This document shows positions 18,072-26,787 of a DNA stretch of 64,000 nt, piece by piece (position 1 is the stretch's first letter; every line of letters begins with the position of its first letter). The notes beneath the pieces were generated by a model. It ran no database searches, was not told where the DNA came from, and worked only from the letters and a program-made list of their open reading frames with translations. The translations under genes and the position numbers were made by a program. The stretch comes from Pseudomonas sp. GOM6 (lineage in GTDB: Bacteria; Pseudomonadota; Gammaproteobacteria; Pseudomonadales; Pseudomonadaceae), in contig NZ_JARPUS010000011.1 in NCBI RefSeq assembly GCF_029537485.1, positions 108,172 through 172,171 of the forward strand. Reading direction: 5' to 3'.

Positions 18072-18679
18072 TCGGTTTCTTCCTGGTGCTGCAGGCCCAG
18101 CATGTGGCCGAGCTTGCCGGCCTTGGTCGCCAGGTACTTGCGGTTGTAGGGGTTGAGGGCAATTTCCAGCGGGCGGCGTTCGGCCACGCGCACGCCGAAA
18201 CCTTCCAGCGCCTTGACCTTGCGCGGGTTGTTGGTCATCAGATTGACGCTGCGAATGCCCAGATGGTCGAGCATCGGCTGGCAGATCGAGTAGTCGCGCT
18301 GGTCGGCGGCGAAGCCCAGGCGCTCGTTGGCCTCGACCGTGTCGGCGCCGGCGTCTTGCAGCTCGTAGGCGCGGATCTTGTTGAGCAGGCCAATGCCGCG
18401 GCCCTCCTGGCGCAGGTACAGCAGTACGCCGCGGCCCTCGGCGGCGATGGCGCGCAGGGCGGCTTCGAGCTGGTCGCCGCAATCGCAGCGCTGGCTGAAC
18501 AAGGCATCGCCGGTCAGGCATTCGGAATGCAGACGACCCAGCACCGGCTGACCATCGGCGACGTCGCCCAGGGTCAGGGCCACGTGCTCCTTGCCGCTCT
18601 CCTCATCGAGGAAACCGTGCATGGTGAACACCGCGAAGGGTGTGGGCAGTTGGGAGGCGGCGACGAAGACGACAGACAC
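18068..18679 (-). CDS. ribA: GTP cyclohydrolase II
   Basis: 203 residues. I chose the GTG at 18679 because AGGAG lies 5 bp upstream and the product then begins (M)[14 protein letters not shown] as in other Pseudomonas RibA; ATG 18718 would add 13 residues. The enzyme opens GTP to the pyrimidine precursor of riboflavin. Zinc ligands are in [25 protein letters not shown] binds substrate phosphate and NPRK is the conserved C-terminal block. It lies ~4 kb downstream of the other rib genes, and is the copy with all zinc cysteines, in contrast to the RibBA protein encoded at 22831-23913. Confidence 0.96.
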   Translation of the reverse strand: MSVVFVAASQLPTPFAVFTMHGFLDEESGKEHVALTLGDVADGQPVLGRLHSECLTGDALFSQRCDCGDQLEAALRAIAAEGRGVLLYLRQEGRGIGLLNKIRAYELQDAGADTVEANERLGFAADQRDYSICQPMLDHLGIRSVNLMTNNPRKVKALEGFGVRVAERRPLEIALNPYNRKYLATKAGKLGHMLGLQHQEETE

Positions 18680-18793
18680 CGGTAGCTCCTGATGAGGTTC
18701 GGCAGAAAAGGCCGGCATTGTACCAGTCGCAGCGCCGCCCGGCGCAGCCTGAATTATCGAGGATAAGGATCGAAGAAACCGAAGGGTTGCGCC

Positions 18794-19444
18794 TTACAGC
18801 TTGGATTCCAGCAGCAGTACGCCATTGTCTTCGCGCCAGCGCACCCGGCTGAGGAAGCTCATGCCCAACAGCACCTCGGTAGGAGCGTCGCCTTGCAGTA
18901 CTGCGGCTTCCACGCCGAGCACTTCCAGGCCGCCGACCTTGACGCTGTCGAGCTTGATGCTCCAGGCGCGGATATTGCCACCGGCGGTGCTGGCCACCAT
19001 CGGCCGGCCCTTGACTCGGTAATCGATGCCCAGCCGTCGTGCCTGGCCTTCGTTCATCGCCACCGAGGTGGCACCGGTATCCACCAGGAACTGCACCGGG
19101 TGCCCCTCGATGGAGCCAGCAACCCAGTAGTGGTTACCGGCGCCGCGACTGATGCTCAGCTGGGAGCGCTGTGGCTCGCTGCTGCCCGACTGGTTGTACT
19201 CGCGTGACAGCGAATAGTTGCGTTGCACGCCGCCGATCTCCAGCACCGCGCCCTTGCTGTTGGCACTGACCACCTTGACCCCGCCGGGCCCGGTCTGCCC
19301 GGAACGCACCAGTTTGCGCTGGCCATCCACCAGCAGCACGGCAGCATCGGGGAACAGACCGACCACCTGCACCTGCGGCTCGGCATGCGATACGGGGCTC
19401 AGGATCAGCAACAGGCAGGCGGCGAAAAGCTCAAGGCGACGCAT
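18794..19444 (-). CDS. Secreted retropepsin-like aspartic protease
   Basis: 216 residues from ATG 19444. A signal peptide (to about HAE, residue 22) is followed by a small beta-rich domain (VVGLFPDAAVLLVDGQRKLV...VLEIGG), then a retropepsin domain with VQFLVDTGATSVAMN and VLLGMSFLSRVRW. The family is the same as the protein at 2419-2940, but with a signal peptide rather than a membrane anchor and with an extra N-terminal domain. The start lies 14 bases inside the end of the solute-binding protein gene. Substrate unknown. Confidence 0.8.
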   Translation of the reverse strand: MRRLELFAACLLLILSPVSHAEPQVQVVGLFPDAAVLLVDGQRKLVRSGQTGPGGVKVVSANSKGAVLEIGGVQRNYSLSREYNQSGSSEPQRSQLSISRGAGNHYWVAGSIEGHPVQFLVDTGATSVAMNEGQARRLGIDYRVKGRPMVASTAGGNIRAWSIKLDSVKVGGLEVLGVEAAVLQGDAPTEVLLGMSFLSRVRWREDNGVLLLESKL

Positions 19445-20186
19445 TAGGGTTCTCCATGTCCTTGTCGAATGGATACGGTTGCTGCCAGCGGCGGAAAATC
19501 GGCCGCAGACTGCCCGCACGTATCAGCTCGGCCATGCGCCGGTCATATAACTCGGCCAGGGCACGACCGCGGGCAGTATCGGCAAAGCCCGGGTAGAGCG
19601 GCAAGCGGGTCAGGTCATAGGTGCGGAACCGTTCCGCTTCCCGGCTGGCAGCCAGTACGTCAGCCACTTCGGTGCTGGCATCGATGTAGAAGTCGGCACG
19701 ATTGCGCACCAGCATGTCGAGGATACCGTTGCGCCGTTCGACTTCCTGAAAACGCAGCGGCCCCGGCAGGTACTCGTTGTAGCCGTAGCCACGAATCCAG
19801 ATCAGGTGAAAGCGACTGAGAGTGTCCAGTGTGGGTTGCGGTTGCGAGACCAAGCCGAGCGCCTGAATACGGTCAGCGTCATAGGCGTGATGCGGGTAGA
19901 TGACCCGCTCGCTGATTTCGTTGGCGTAGGACCCCAGCCAGGCATCGGCCTCACCCCGCTGCACCAGGCCGATGGAACGCATATAGGGCTCGTTACGCGC
20001 CGCAACAGCCACGCCAGCGGGCTCGAACACTTCACGCATGATCTCCCAGGCCACCCCACTGCCATCCGGATTGGTATGCCTGGGCCAGTATTCGCTGACC
20101 AGCTGGATATCCGTCGGCAGTGCCGGGTCGGCCCAGGCACTCGGCCAGGCCAGGCACATCAGCAGCGCCCACCAGCAAACACGCAT
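19431..20186 (-). CDS. Periplasmic solute-binding protein (family 3-like)
   Basis: 251 residues with a signal peptide (MRVCWWALLMCLAWPSAWAD). The mature part resembles amino-acid-type extracellular binding proteins: WPRHTNPDGSGVAWEIMREVFEPAGV, an RSIGLVQRGEADAWLG segment and, at the end, LRPIFRRWQQ. No permease or ATPase is nearby, so it may be an orphan sensor-type or scavenging protein rather than a transporter component. It lies 13 bp after pgpA and overlaps the protease gene by 14 bp. Ligand unknown. Confidence 0.75.
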   Translation of the reverse strand: MRVCWWALLMCLAWPSAWADPALPTDIQLVSEYWPRHTNPDGSGVAWEIMREVFEPAGVAVAARNEPYMRSIGLVQRGEADAWLGSYANEISERVIYPHHAYDADRIQALGLVSQPQPTLDTLSRFHLIWIRGYGYNEYLPGPLRFQEVERRNGILDMLVRNRADFYIDASTEVADVLAASREAERFRTYDLTRLPLYPGFADTARGRALAELYDRRMAELIRAGSLRPIFRRWQQPYPFDKDMENPNASP

Positions 20187-20199
20187 GCTTACCTCCGCC

Positions 20200-20685
20200 T
20201 CAGGTCAGCCCCCAGACCAACACCTGCATGGCCAGCCAGGCGAATACACCAGCCAGCACATCGTCCAACATGATGCCGACACCACCGTGCACATGTCGAT
20301 CGATCCAGCGGATCGGCCAGGGCTTGAGGATGTCGAACACCCGGAATACCACGAAGCCTAGCAGCAGCCAGTACCAACCCTCCGGCACCAGCCAGAGGGT
20401 GATCCACATGCCGACCATTTCATCCCAGACGATGCCCTCATGGTCATGCACGCCCATGTCCTCGGCCACCCGGCCGCAGACCCAGAAACCGAACAGCATG
20501 GTGATGCCGAGCATCAGCCAGTAGCCCCAGTCCGGCAGCATCTGCCACAGCGGGATAAAGGGAATGGCCACCAGCGACCCCCAGGTGCCGGGCGCCTTGG
20601 GCAGCAGCCCGGAGCCGAAGCCGAAGGCCAGGAAGTGCCAGGGGTTGCGCCACACCTGCGGTGCGACTTTCACGACTTCAGTCAC
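20200..20685 (-). CDS. pgpA: Phosphatidylglycerophosphatase A
   Basis: 161 residues. PgpA dephosphorylates phosphatidylglycerophosphate to phosphatidylglycerol in the inner membrane. The family motif GFGSGLLPKAPGTWGSL lies at residues ~22-38; WDEMVGMWITLW and FRVFDILKPWPIRWID follow, then DDVLAGVFAWL. Three to four membrane spans are visible. The start overlaps the thiL stop by 8 bases, giving the nusB-thiL-pgpA coupling common in gammaproteobacteria. Confidence 0.95.
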   Translation of the reverse strand: MTEVVKVAPQVWRNPWHFLAFGFGSGLLPKAPGTWGSLVAIPFIPLWQMLPDWGYWLMLGITMLFGFWVCGRVAEDMGVHDHEGIVWDEMVGMWITLWLVPEGWYWLLLGFVVFRVFDILKPWPIRWIDRHVHGGVGIMLDDVLAGVFAWLAMQVLVWGLT

Positions 20686-21655
20686 CTTGCATCCCTAAGC
20701 TTTGTCCGAAATGTTGATAGCCGGCCCGTGGCAGCTCGACACTGCGCCCCTGGCCGTCGAGCAGTTGCACGCCCTGCCCGGCCACGGCCCGACCGATCAC
20801 CGCAGTCTCAGGCCATTGAGCCTGCAGGTTCGGCTGCAGTTCAGCCGGCAGAGTAAAGGCCAGCCGGTAGTCATCGCCACCGGCCAGCGCACAGGCCAGC
20901 GCCTGATCGCCGGCCACGCGGCGCAGCGCCGGACTGAGCGGCAAGCGGTCACGCTCGATCTGCAGTGCCACGCCAGAAGCCTTGGCGATATGCCCACAGT
21001 CGGCCAGCAAACCGTCGGAAATATCCAGCGCCGCCGTGGCCCGACCGCGTAACCACTGCCCCAGGGCCAGCTGCGGCTGCGGCGCCCAATAGCGTTGCTG
21101 CAGACAGTCGGCATCCTCGTCCGTTACCTCGCGCTCTCCCAGCACCAGCGGCAAGGCACCGGCAGCATCGCCGAGGCTGCCACCGACGCAGAGCAGATCG
21201 CCCGGCTGCGCCCCGGACCGGGGCAGCGCCTGCCCGGCCGGCACCTGGCCGAACACGGTCAGGGTCAGGCTCAGCGGCCCACGGGTGGTGTCGCCACCGA
21301 CCAACGCGATAGCACAGGCCTCAGCCATCTGCGACAAGCCCCGGCTGAAGCCCTCCAGCCAATGCGCATCGGCGTCGGGCAGGGTCAGCGCCAGAGTGAA
21401 GCCGAGCGGCTCGGCGCCCATGGCCGCCAGGTCGCTGACACTCACCGCCAGCGCGCGCTGCCCCAGCAGGAAGGAATCGCAGGAAACAGGGAAATGGACG
21501 CCGCAGACCAGGGTGTCAGTGGAGACGGCCAGTTGCTGGCCTGCCCCCGGTTGCAGCAGGGCGCAGTCGTCGCCGATACCCAGTGCCACGCCAGAGGCCG
21601 CCTGCGCACAGGGCGAGGCGGCAAAGTAGCGGCGGATCAGCTCGAACTCGCCCAA
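20678..21655 (-). CDS. thiL: Thiamine-monophosphate kinase
   Basis: 325 residues, starting at TTG 21655, 4 bases after the nusB stop; the resulting N-terminus, GEFELIRRYF, is the conserved ThiL beginning and no ATG is in frame there. ThiL makes thiamine diphosphate, the cofactor of Dxs encoded in this window. Motifs: GIGDDCALL, STDTLVCGVHFP, AVSVSDLAAMGA, VGGDTTRGP and LDISDGLLADCGHIAKAS. The rare start and the tight spacing suggest translation depends on ribosomes arriving from nusB. Confidence 0.93.
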   Translation of the reverse strand: MGEFELIRRYFAASPCAQAASGVALGIGDDCALLQPGAGQQLAVSTDTLVCGVHFPVSCDSFLLGQRALAVSVSDLAAMGAEPLGFTLALTLPDADAHWLEGFSRGLSQMAEACAIALVGGDTTRGPLSLTLTVFGQVPAGQALPRSGAQPGDLLCVGGSLGDAAGALPLVLGEREVTDEDADCLQQRYWAPQPQLALGQWLRGRATAALDISDGLLADCGHIAKASGVALQIERDRLPLSPALRRVAGDQALACALAGGDDYRLAFTLPAELQPNLQAQWPETAVIGRAVAGQGVQLLDGQGRSVELPRAGYQHFGQSLGMQGD

Positions 21656-21659
21656 TGTC

Positions 21660-22145
21660 TCAGCGCTTGTTGGCCTTGACTTCGGCCGCGCGCAGCACCG
21701 GTGCCAGCTTGTCCAGCACACCGTTGACGAACTTGTGCCCGTCAGTGGCGCCAAACACCTTGGCCAGCTCGATGCCTTCGTTAATCACCACCTTGTACGG
21801 CACGTCAACGCGATCCTTCAGCTCCCAGGCCGACAGGCGCAGGATGGCCAGTTCGACCGGGTCCAGCTCGTCCAGCGGGATGCTCAGGAAGGGCGTAAAT
21901 GCTTCGTCCAGTTCCGGCTTCTGCCGGGCCACACCGGTGAGGATCTCGTGGAAGTAGGCACCGTCGACGCCGCTGAAGTCGTTATCGACGCGGAACTGCG
22001 CTTCGATCTCGTTCAGCGACTGACCGGCCATCTGCCACTGATACAGCGCCTGCATGGCCAGGCTGCGGGCCACGCGGCGCTGGGCGATCTTGCCCTTGGC
22101 CTTGGGCTGCGGTGCGTCCTGGCTGTCGTCGTGATTCAGGCTCAC
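21660..22145 (-). CDS. nusB: Transcription antitermination protein NusB
   Basis: 161 residues. NusB with NusE (S10, encoded by rpsJ at the end of this window) forms the antitermination complex on rRNA leaders. The chain has a ~20-residue charged N-terminal extension ([16 protein letters not shown]), then [17 protein letters not shown], and [35 protein letters not shown], the most conserved block. Its start overlaps the ribH stop as ATGA. Confidence 0.96.
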   Translation of the reverse strand: MSLNHDDSQDAPQPKAKGKIAQRRVARSLAMQALYQWQMAGQSLNEIEAQFRVDNDFSGVDGAYFHEILTGVARQKPELDEAFTPFLSIPLDELDPVELAILRLSAWELKDRVDVPYKVVINEGIELAKVFGATDGHKFVNGVLDKLAPVLRAAEVKANKR

Positions 22146-22618
22146 TTGGCCTCCAAGGCCGCCAGCAGGCTGACCATTTCCAGGGCGGAGAGAGCGGCTT
22201 CGGCGCCTTTGTTACCGGCCTTGGTGCCGGAACGCTCGATGGCCTGCTCGATGGAATCGACGGTCAGCACGCCAAAGGCGACCGGCACACCGTATTCCAT
22301 GGACACCTGGGCCAGGCCCTTGGTGCACTCACCGGCAACGTATTCGAAGTGCGGGGTACCGCCACGGATCACCGCACCGAGGGCGATGATGGCGGCGAAC
22401 TCGCCACGCTGAGCGACTTTCTGGGTAACCAGAGGAATCTCGAAAGCACCCGGGGCGCGGATGACGGTGATGTCGCTTTCCTTCACACCGTGGCGGACCA
22501 GGGCGTCGACGGCGCCGCTGACCAGGCTCTCGACGACGAAGCTGTTGAAGCGGCCAACCACCAGGGCGAATTTGCCTTGCGGGGCGATGAAGGTACCTTC
22601 GATGGTCTTCAGGGTCAT
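22142..22618 (-). CDS. ribH: 6,7-dimethyl-8-ribityllumazine synthase
   Basis: 158 residues. The penultimate riboflavin enzyme, usually a 60-mer or decamer. Motifs: [11 protein letters not shown] (substrate pocket), [28 protein letters not shown] with the catalytic His, and [11 protein letters not shown] 212-bp gap holding a structured element separates it from ribBA; downstream it overlaps nusB. Confidence 0.97.
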   Translation of the reverse strand: MTLKTIEGTFIAPQGKFALVVGRFNSFVVESLVSGAVDALVRHGVKESDITVIRAPGAFEIPLVTQKVAQRGEFAAIIALGAVIRGGTPHFEYVAGECTKGLAQVSMEYGVPVAFGVLTVDSIEQAIERSGTKAGNKGAEAALSALEMVSLLAALEAK

Positions 22619-22698
22619 GGCGAGTCTCAGTCTGTATAAAGAGCCGGAATGCCGTTCGCATTCCGTAATGAAAAGTTAGCCTACGGGCTTGTGGTCCT

Positions 22699-22824
22699 GC
22701 TCAAAGGCTGCGAGCTAGAGCCAGACTAGGCGGAAATGGCCGAGGGAGCGGAGTTTACGTAGGTAAATGAGCATCCCGAGGCCATTTCCAACGACGTATG
22801 GCCGACGCGCAGCAGTCTTTGGGC
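22699..22824. repeat. Nested inverted-repeat element between ribBA and ribH
   Basis: Three nested palindromes are visible: outer arms GCTCAAAGGCTGC (22699-22711) and GCAGTCTTTGGGC (22812-22824), 11 of 13 complementary; an inner perfect 10-bp pair GGAAATGGCC (22732-22741) / GGCCATTTCC (22780-22789); and an innermost TTTAC / GTAAA. The element ends 6 bases from the ribBA stop. It could be a mobile non-coding repeat, a processed RNA structure or a transcription attenuator. I do not recognise it with certainty, and there is no second copy in this window. Confidence 0.65.
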
Positions 22825-22830
22825 TGGGCC

Positions 22831-23913
22831 CTACTCTGCGGGCAGGTATTCTACTACTTCGAGGTCAAAGCCGGATATGGCGTTGAACTTCATTGGCGAG
22901 CTCATCAGGCGCATCTTGCGCACACCGAGGTCACGCAGGATCTGCGAACCGGCACCGACAGTGCTGTAGGTCGCCGGGGTCGGCGCCGGTTGCTTGCCAC
23001 CCAGGTGGGCCAGCAGCTCGGGGCCGGTCAGCGGATTGCCGAGCAGCAGCACCACGCCGCTGCCGGCCTTGGCCACTTCAGCCATGGCCGCACGCAGGCT
23101 CCAGCGCCCGGGCTGCTTGACCAGAAACAGGTCACGCAGCGGCTCCATGTTGTGCACGCGCACCAGGGTCGGCTCCTCGGCGCACACCTTGCCCAGAGTC
23201 AGGGCCATGTGCGCGGTGTTCTCCACGCCGTCGCGGTAGGTAACCAGGGTGAACTGGCCCAGCTCGGTATCCAGCGGCTGTTCGCTGACGCGCTCGACGG
23301 TGCGTTCGTGGATCAGGCGATAGTGGATCAGGTCAGCGATGGTGCCGATCTTCAGGCCGTGCTCCTCGGCGAACTTCTCCAGCTCCGGGCGACGGGCCAT
23401 GGTGCCGTCGTCGTTCATGATCTCGCAGATCACGCCACTCGGCTCGAAGCCGCCCATGCGCGCCAGGTCGCAGGCCGCCTCGGTGTGGCCGGCCCGCGCC
23501 AGTACGCCGCCGGGCTGGGCCATCAGCGGGAAGATGTGGCCGGGGCTGACGATATCGTCGGCCACCGCGTTGCGCGCCACGGCGGCCTGCACGGTGCGCG
23601 CACGGTCGGCGGCGGAGATACCGGTGGTCACACCCTCGGCGGCCTCGATGGACACGGTGAACTTGGTACCAAAACCGGAGCCGTTGCGCGGCGCCATCAG
23701 CGGCAGCTTGAGCAGCTCGCAACGCTCGCGGGTCATCGGCATGCAGATCAGGCCACGGGCGAAACGGGCCATGAAGTTGATGTGCTCGGCGGTGACGCAT
23801 TCGGAGGCGATGATGATGTCGCCTTCGTTCTCGCGGTCCTCGTCATCCATGAGGATGACCATCTTGCCGTCGCGGATGTCTTCGATCAGTTCTTCTGCAG
23901 TATTCAGAGCCAT
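22831..23913 (-). CDS. ribBA: 3,4-dihydroxy-2-butanone-4-phosphate synthase with degenerate GTP cyclohydrolase II domain
   Basis: 360 residues. The N-terminal ~205 residues are RibB, which makes the four-carbon riboflavin precursor from ribulose 5-phosphate: MDDEDRENEGDIIIASE (acidic metal-binding loop), RNGSGFGTKFTVSIEA, AADRARTVQAA, GHIFPLMAQPGG. The C-terminal half has a RibA-like fold but no zinc site: where RibA has HSECLTGD...CDC this chain reads VHNMEPLRDLF, and there are no matching cysteines. It therefore cannot act as a normal GTP cyclohydrolase II; the intact activity is provided by ribA at 18068-18679. Confidence 0.93.
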   Translation of the reverse strand: MALNTAEELIEDIRDGKMVILMDDEDRENEGDIIIASECVTAEHINFMARFARGLICMPMTRERCELLKLPLMAPRNGSGFGTKFTVSIEAAEGVTTGISAADRARTVQAAVARNAVADDIVSPGHIFPLMAQPGGVLARAGHTEAACDLARMGGFEPSGVICEIMNDDGTMARRPELEKFAEEHGLKIGTIADLIHYRLIHERTVERVSEQPLDTELGQFTLVTYRDGVENTAHMALTLGKVCAEEPTLVRVHNMEPLRDLFLVKQPGRWSLRAAMAEVAKAGSGVVLLLGNPLTGPELLAHLGGKQPAPTPATYSTVGAGSQILRDLGVRKMRLMSSPMKFNAISGFDLEVVEYLPAE

Positions 23914-23923
23914 GCTGGCAATC

Positions 23924-24586
23924 TCACTTGTTCAGGTAGCCGTGTTCGGCCAGAAAACTTTCGCTGATGCCAGAAGCGCTGGGCTCGGCGGCCTTGTCGC
24001 CGAGCAGCAGGCGCTCCAGATAGCGCGCCAGCAGGTCCACCTCCAGGTTGACCTTACGCCCCGGACGGTAGTCGGCCATGATGGTCTCGACCAGGGTGTG
24101 CGGCACGATGGTCAGCTCGAACTCGGCGCCGTTGACCGCATTGACCGTCAGGCTGGTGCCGTCGACGGTGATCGAGCCCTTCAGCGCGATGTACTTGGCC
24201 AGCTCGCGCGGCGCGCGCACGCTGAACTGGATGGCGCGGGCGTTTTCCTCGCGCTTGACGATTTCACCCACGCCATCGACATGGCCGCTGACCAGATGCC
24301 CGCCGAGGCGGCTGGTCGGGGTCAGGGCCTTTTCCAGGTTGACGCGGCTGCCGGTCTTCAGGTCGACGAAGGCGGTACGCGCCAGGGTCTCGCGGCTGAC
24401 GTCGGCCCAGAAGCCGTCACCGGGCAGCTCGACCGCCGTCAGGCACACGCCGTTGACTGCGATGCTGTCGCCCAGCTTGACGTCGCCCAGATCCAGTTTG
24501 CCGGTCTCGACATAGACGCGCACGTCGCCGCCCTTGGGCGTCATGGCGCGGATGCTGCCGATGGATTCGATTATGCCGGTGAACAT
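23924..24586 (-). CDS. ribC: Riboflavin synthase (alpha chain)
   Basis: 220 residues from ATG 24586, with GGGAGG just upstream. Makes riboflavin by dismutation of two lumazine molecules. Both lumazine-binding repeats are visible: MFTGIIESIG ... DSIAVNGVCLTAVEL, then VSGHVDGVGEI ... KGSITVDGTSLTVNAVN. The C-terminus is YLERLL plus an extended tail. It is the first gene downstream of the FMN riboswitch. Also named ribE in some schemes. Confidence 0.96.
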   Translation of the reverse strand: MFTGIIESIGSIRAMTPKGGDVRVYVETGKLDLGDVKLGDSIAVNGVCLTAVELPGDGFWADVSRETLARTAFVDLKTGSRVNLEKALTPTSRLGGHLVSGHVDGVGEIVKREENARAIQFSVRAPRELAKYIALKGSITVDGTSLTVNAVNGAEFELTIVPHTLVETIMADYRPGRKVNLEVDLLARYLERLLLGDKAAEPSASGISESFLAEHGYLNK

Positions 24587-24707
24587 GCGTCCTCCCGGTA
24601 GATGGTGCAATGCAGCATGGATGATCTCCTGTTTTGGTCAAAAACAGGGCAATGCCGATCGATAGGGATTTTCGCGGACGCAGACGGACGGCGCCCTGGG
24701 AGGGAAT

Positions 24708-24850
24708 CCCGCTCTCTCTTTATCCGGACTATACCGTCGGCCCCGGAATCACACCGGGTCTGCTGACCCTCTCGCAGGAGAGGCGCTCGCGGGCTAGACC
24801 TCGAAGAGGCCATTACCGCCGGTGGGGAATTTCGCCCCGCCCTGAGAACG
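24708..24850 (-). promoter_or_regulatory. FMN riboswitch (RFN element)
   Basis: Read on the minus strand from 24850: TTCTCAGGGCGGGGCGAAAT, TCCCCACCGGCGGTAATGG, a central stem near AGCCCGCGAGCG, then CAGACCCGGTGTGATTCC and GGCCGACGGTATAGTCCGGA, ending in AAAGAGAGAG. These are the conserved helices of the RFN element. It lies in the gap between ribD and ribC and should shut off ribC-ribBA-ribH expression when FMN is plentiful, leaving ribD and nrdR outside direct control. Confidence 0.95.
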
Positions 24851-25032
24851 TGCGACCAGAAGTCGCGGCGGGCTTTTTACCACAAATGCCCACCGCCCGG
24901 CCATGTTTGGCGCCGAACAGCTGCCTCGCGGCTGGCTGGTGCGGAGCGTATTGGCTGGGTCGGGTTGGCTGGACTGAGATGTAGCGCGCCGAAACCGGCG
25001 AGCAAAGAGAGCCAATTCGATCCACAGGACAG

Positions 25033-25066
25033 TGCGTTGGGCTTCGCTGCGCTCAACCCAACCTAC
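25033..25066. repeat. Short REP-like palindrome
   Basis: GCGTTGGGCTTCGCTGCG followed by CTCAACCCAACCTACG; the arms GTTGGG and CCCAAC flank a GC-rich loop. This GTTGGG-TTCGCTGCG-CAACCCAACCTACG form is a repeat often seen in Pseudomonas intergenic DNA. It lies just after the ribD stop. The rest of 24851-25071 has no gene; it must hold the promoter for the riboswitch transcript if ribC is transcribed separately. Confidence 0.5.
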
Positions 25067-25071
25067 GCGAC

Positions 25072-26190
25072 CTACGACGCCTTACGCGGCACGGCGGTGA
25101 TGCGCCAGTCGGCGCCGACTGCGCGGATATCGCGGATCTCCAGTTCCTGCGCTTCGACCATGCGCGCCAGCGGCCAGTCCAGCAGCGGGCGAGCGCTGGA
25201 GCCGAGGAACTTGGGTGCGACGAACAACTGGAACTCGTCGACCAGATGCGCGCGAGCAAAGGCGCCGGCCAGCTTGGGCCCCGCTTCGACCAGCACCTCG
25301 TTGGCACCCCGTGCGGCCAGCTCCATCAGCAGCTTGCGCAGGTCGACATGGCCATTGCTGCCCGGCACCGCCAGCAATTCATGGCCCTCCTGGAGAAAGC
25401 GGTCACGGGCCGCGGCTGCGGCACAGGTGGCGACCAGCGCCGGGCCAGCCTGAAAAAACGGCACAGACAGCGGCACGCGCAGCCGTCCGTCGATCAGCAC
25501 GCGCAGCGGCGGACGATCGATGGCCAGTGATGTCAGCTCGGCATTCAGCCCCAGCTCCTCGGCACGCACGGTCAGGCGCGCCTGATCGGCCAGCACGGTG
25601 TCGGCCCCGGTGATCACCACGCTGGAGCGCGCCCGCAGGCGCTGAACGGCCGCGCGCGCTTCGGGACCGGTAATCCACTGGCTCTCGCCGCTGGCCATGG
25701 CCGTACGGCCGTCCAGGCTCATGGCCAGCTTGACCCGCACGAACGGCAGGCTCTGTTCCATGCGCTTGATGAAACCAGCATTGAGCTCGCGCGCCTCGGT
25801 CTCCAATACTCCACTGTGCACGGCAATGCCGGCCTCCATCAGGCGCAGCAGCCCTTTGCCGGCGACCTGCGGATTGGGGTCCTGCATGGCCGCCACCACC
25901 CTTGCGACCCCCGCGCTCACCAGCGCCTCGGCGCAAGGCGGCGTGCGCCCATGATGGCTGCACGGCTCCAACGTCACATAGGCGGTGGCGCCACGGGCCA
26001 GCTCGCCGGCCTGGCGCAAGGCATGGACTTCGGCATGCGGCTCGCCGGCCTTGGCGTGCCAGCCTTCGCCGACGATCTTGCCGTCGCGAACGATGACGCA
26101 GCCCACGCGTGGATTGGGATGGGTGGAATACAGCCCCTTGCGCGCCAGCTCCAGCGCGCGGGCCATGAATTGCTGATCGACCTGGCTCAT
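25072..26190 (-). CDS. ribD: Bifunctional riboflavin deaminase/reductase RibD
   Basis: 372 residues. The N-terminal cytidine-deaminase fold has the zinc site HAEVHAL and [15 protein letters not shown] (His, Cys, Cys); it deaminates the product of RibA. From ~residue 150 comes the NADPH reductase domain: [33 protein letters not shown], and [14 protein letters not shown] near the end. The start ATG overlaps the nrdR stop as ATGA. Downstream lies the FMN riboswitch. Confidence 0.96.
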   Translation of the reverse strand: MSQVDQQFMARALELARKGLYSTHPNPRVGCVIVRDGKIVGEGWHAKAGEPHAEVHALRQAGELARGATAYVTLEPCSHHGRTPPCAEALVSAGVARVVAAMQDPNPQVAGKGLLRLMEAGIAVHSGVLETEARELNAGFIKRMEQSLPFVRVKLAMSLDGRTAMASGESQWITGPEARAAVQRLRARSSVVITGADTVLADQARLTVRAEELGLNAELTSLAIDRPPLRVLIDGRLRVPLSVPFFQAGPALVATCAAAAARDRFLQEGHELLAVPGSNGHVDLRKLLMELAARGANEVLVEAGPKLAGAFARAHLVDEFQLFVAPKFLGSSARPLLDWPLARMVEAQELEIRDIRAVGADWRITAVPRKAS

Positions 26191-26651
26191 GCCTTGGACG
26201 GCTCCCGGGCCAGACGCTCGATTTCCTCGCGAAATTCGTTGAGGTCCTGGAAGCGGCGGTACACCGAGGCGAAGCGGATGTAGGCCACTTCGTCGAGCTT
26301 CTGCAGCTCGGTCATCACCAGCTCACCCAGCACCAGCGACTTGATCTCGCGCTCGCCGGTGGCGCGCAGCTTCTGCTTGATATGGGCGATGGCCTCTTCC
26401 AGGCGCTCGACACTGACCGGGCGCTTCTCCAGCGCGCGCTGCATGCCGGCACGCAGCTTTTCCTCGTCGAACGGCTGGCGGCTGCCGTCCTGCTTGATCA
26501 GGCGCGGCATCACCAGTTCGGCGGTCTCGAAGGTGGTGAAACGCTCGCCACAGGCCACGCACTCGCGGCGCCGGCGTACCTGTTCGCCCTCGGCGACCAG
26601 GCGGGAATCGATGACCTTGGTGTCGTGGGTGGCGCAGAACGGACAGTGCAT
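26187..26651 (-). CDS. nrdR: Transcriptional repressor NrdR
   Basis: 154 residues from ATG 26651. NrdR senses ATP/dATP and represses ribonucleotide reductase genes. The N-terminal zinc ribbon is MHCPFC...CVACGERF (four Cys), followed by [10 protein letters not shown] and an ATP-cone ([20 protein letters not shown], residues ~48-140). It is coupled to ribD, the usual gammaproteobacterial arrangement. It is the only transcription factor gene in the window. An upstream ATG-like start would add 14 unconserved residues and was rejected. Confidence 0.96.
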   Translation of the reverse strand: MHCPFCATHDTKVIDSRLVAEGEQVRRRRECVACGERFTTFETAELVMPRLIKQDGSRQPFDEEKLRAGMQRALEKRPVSVERLEEAIAHIKQKLRATGEREIKSLVLGELVMTELQKLDEVAYIRFASVYRRFQDLNEFREEIERLAREPSKA

Positions 26652-26787
26652 GAAGAAAAAGCCCCGGCGAAAAGGTGCCTCATGGTAGCGCAAGGGTGCG
26701 CCAGAAAGACAAGCCAGAGGCTTTCCGGTATACAGGCGCGCGTTTTTTGCGCTATTTCACATAGCACCGCCGCATCCGGATGCCGCC

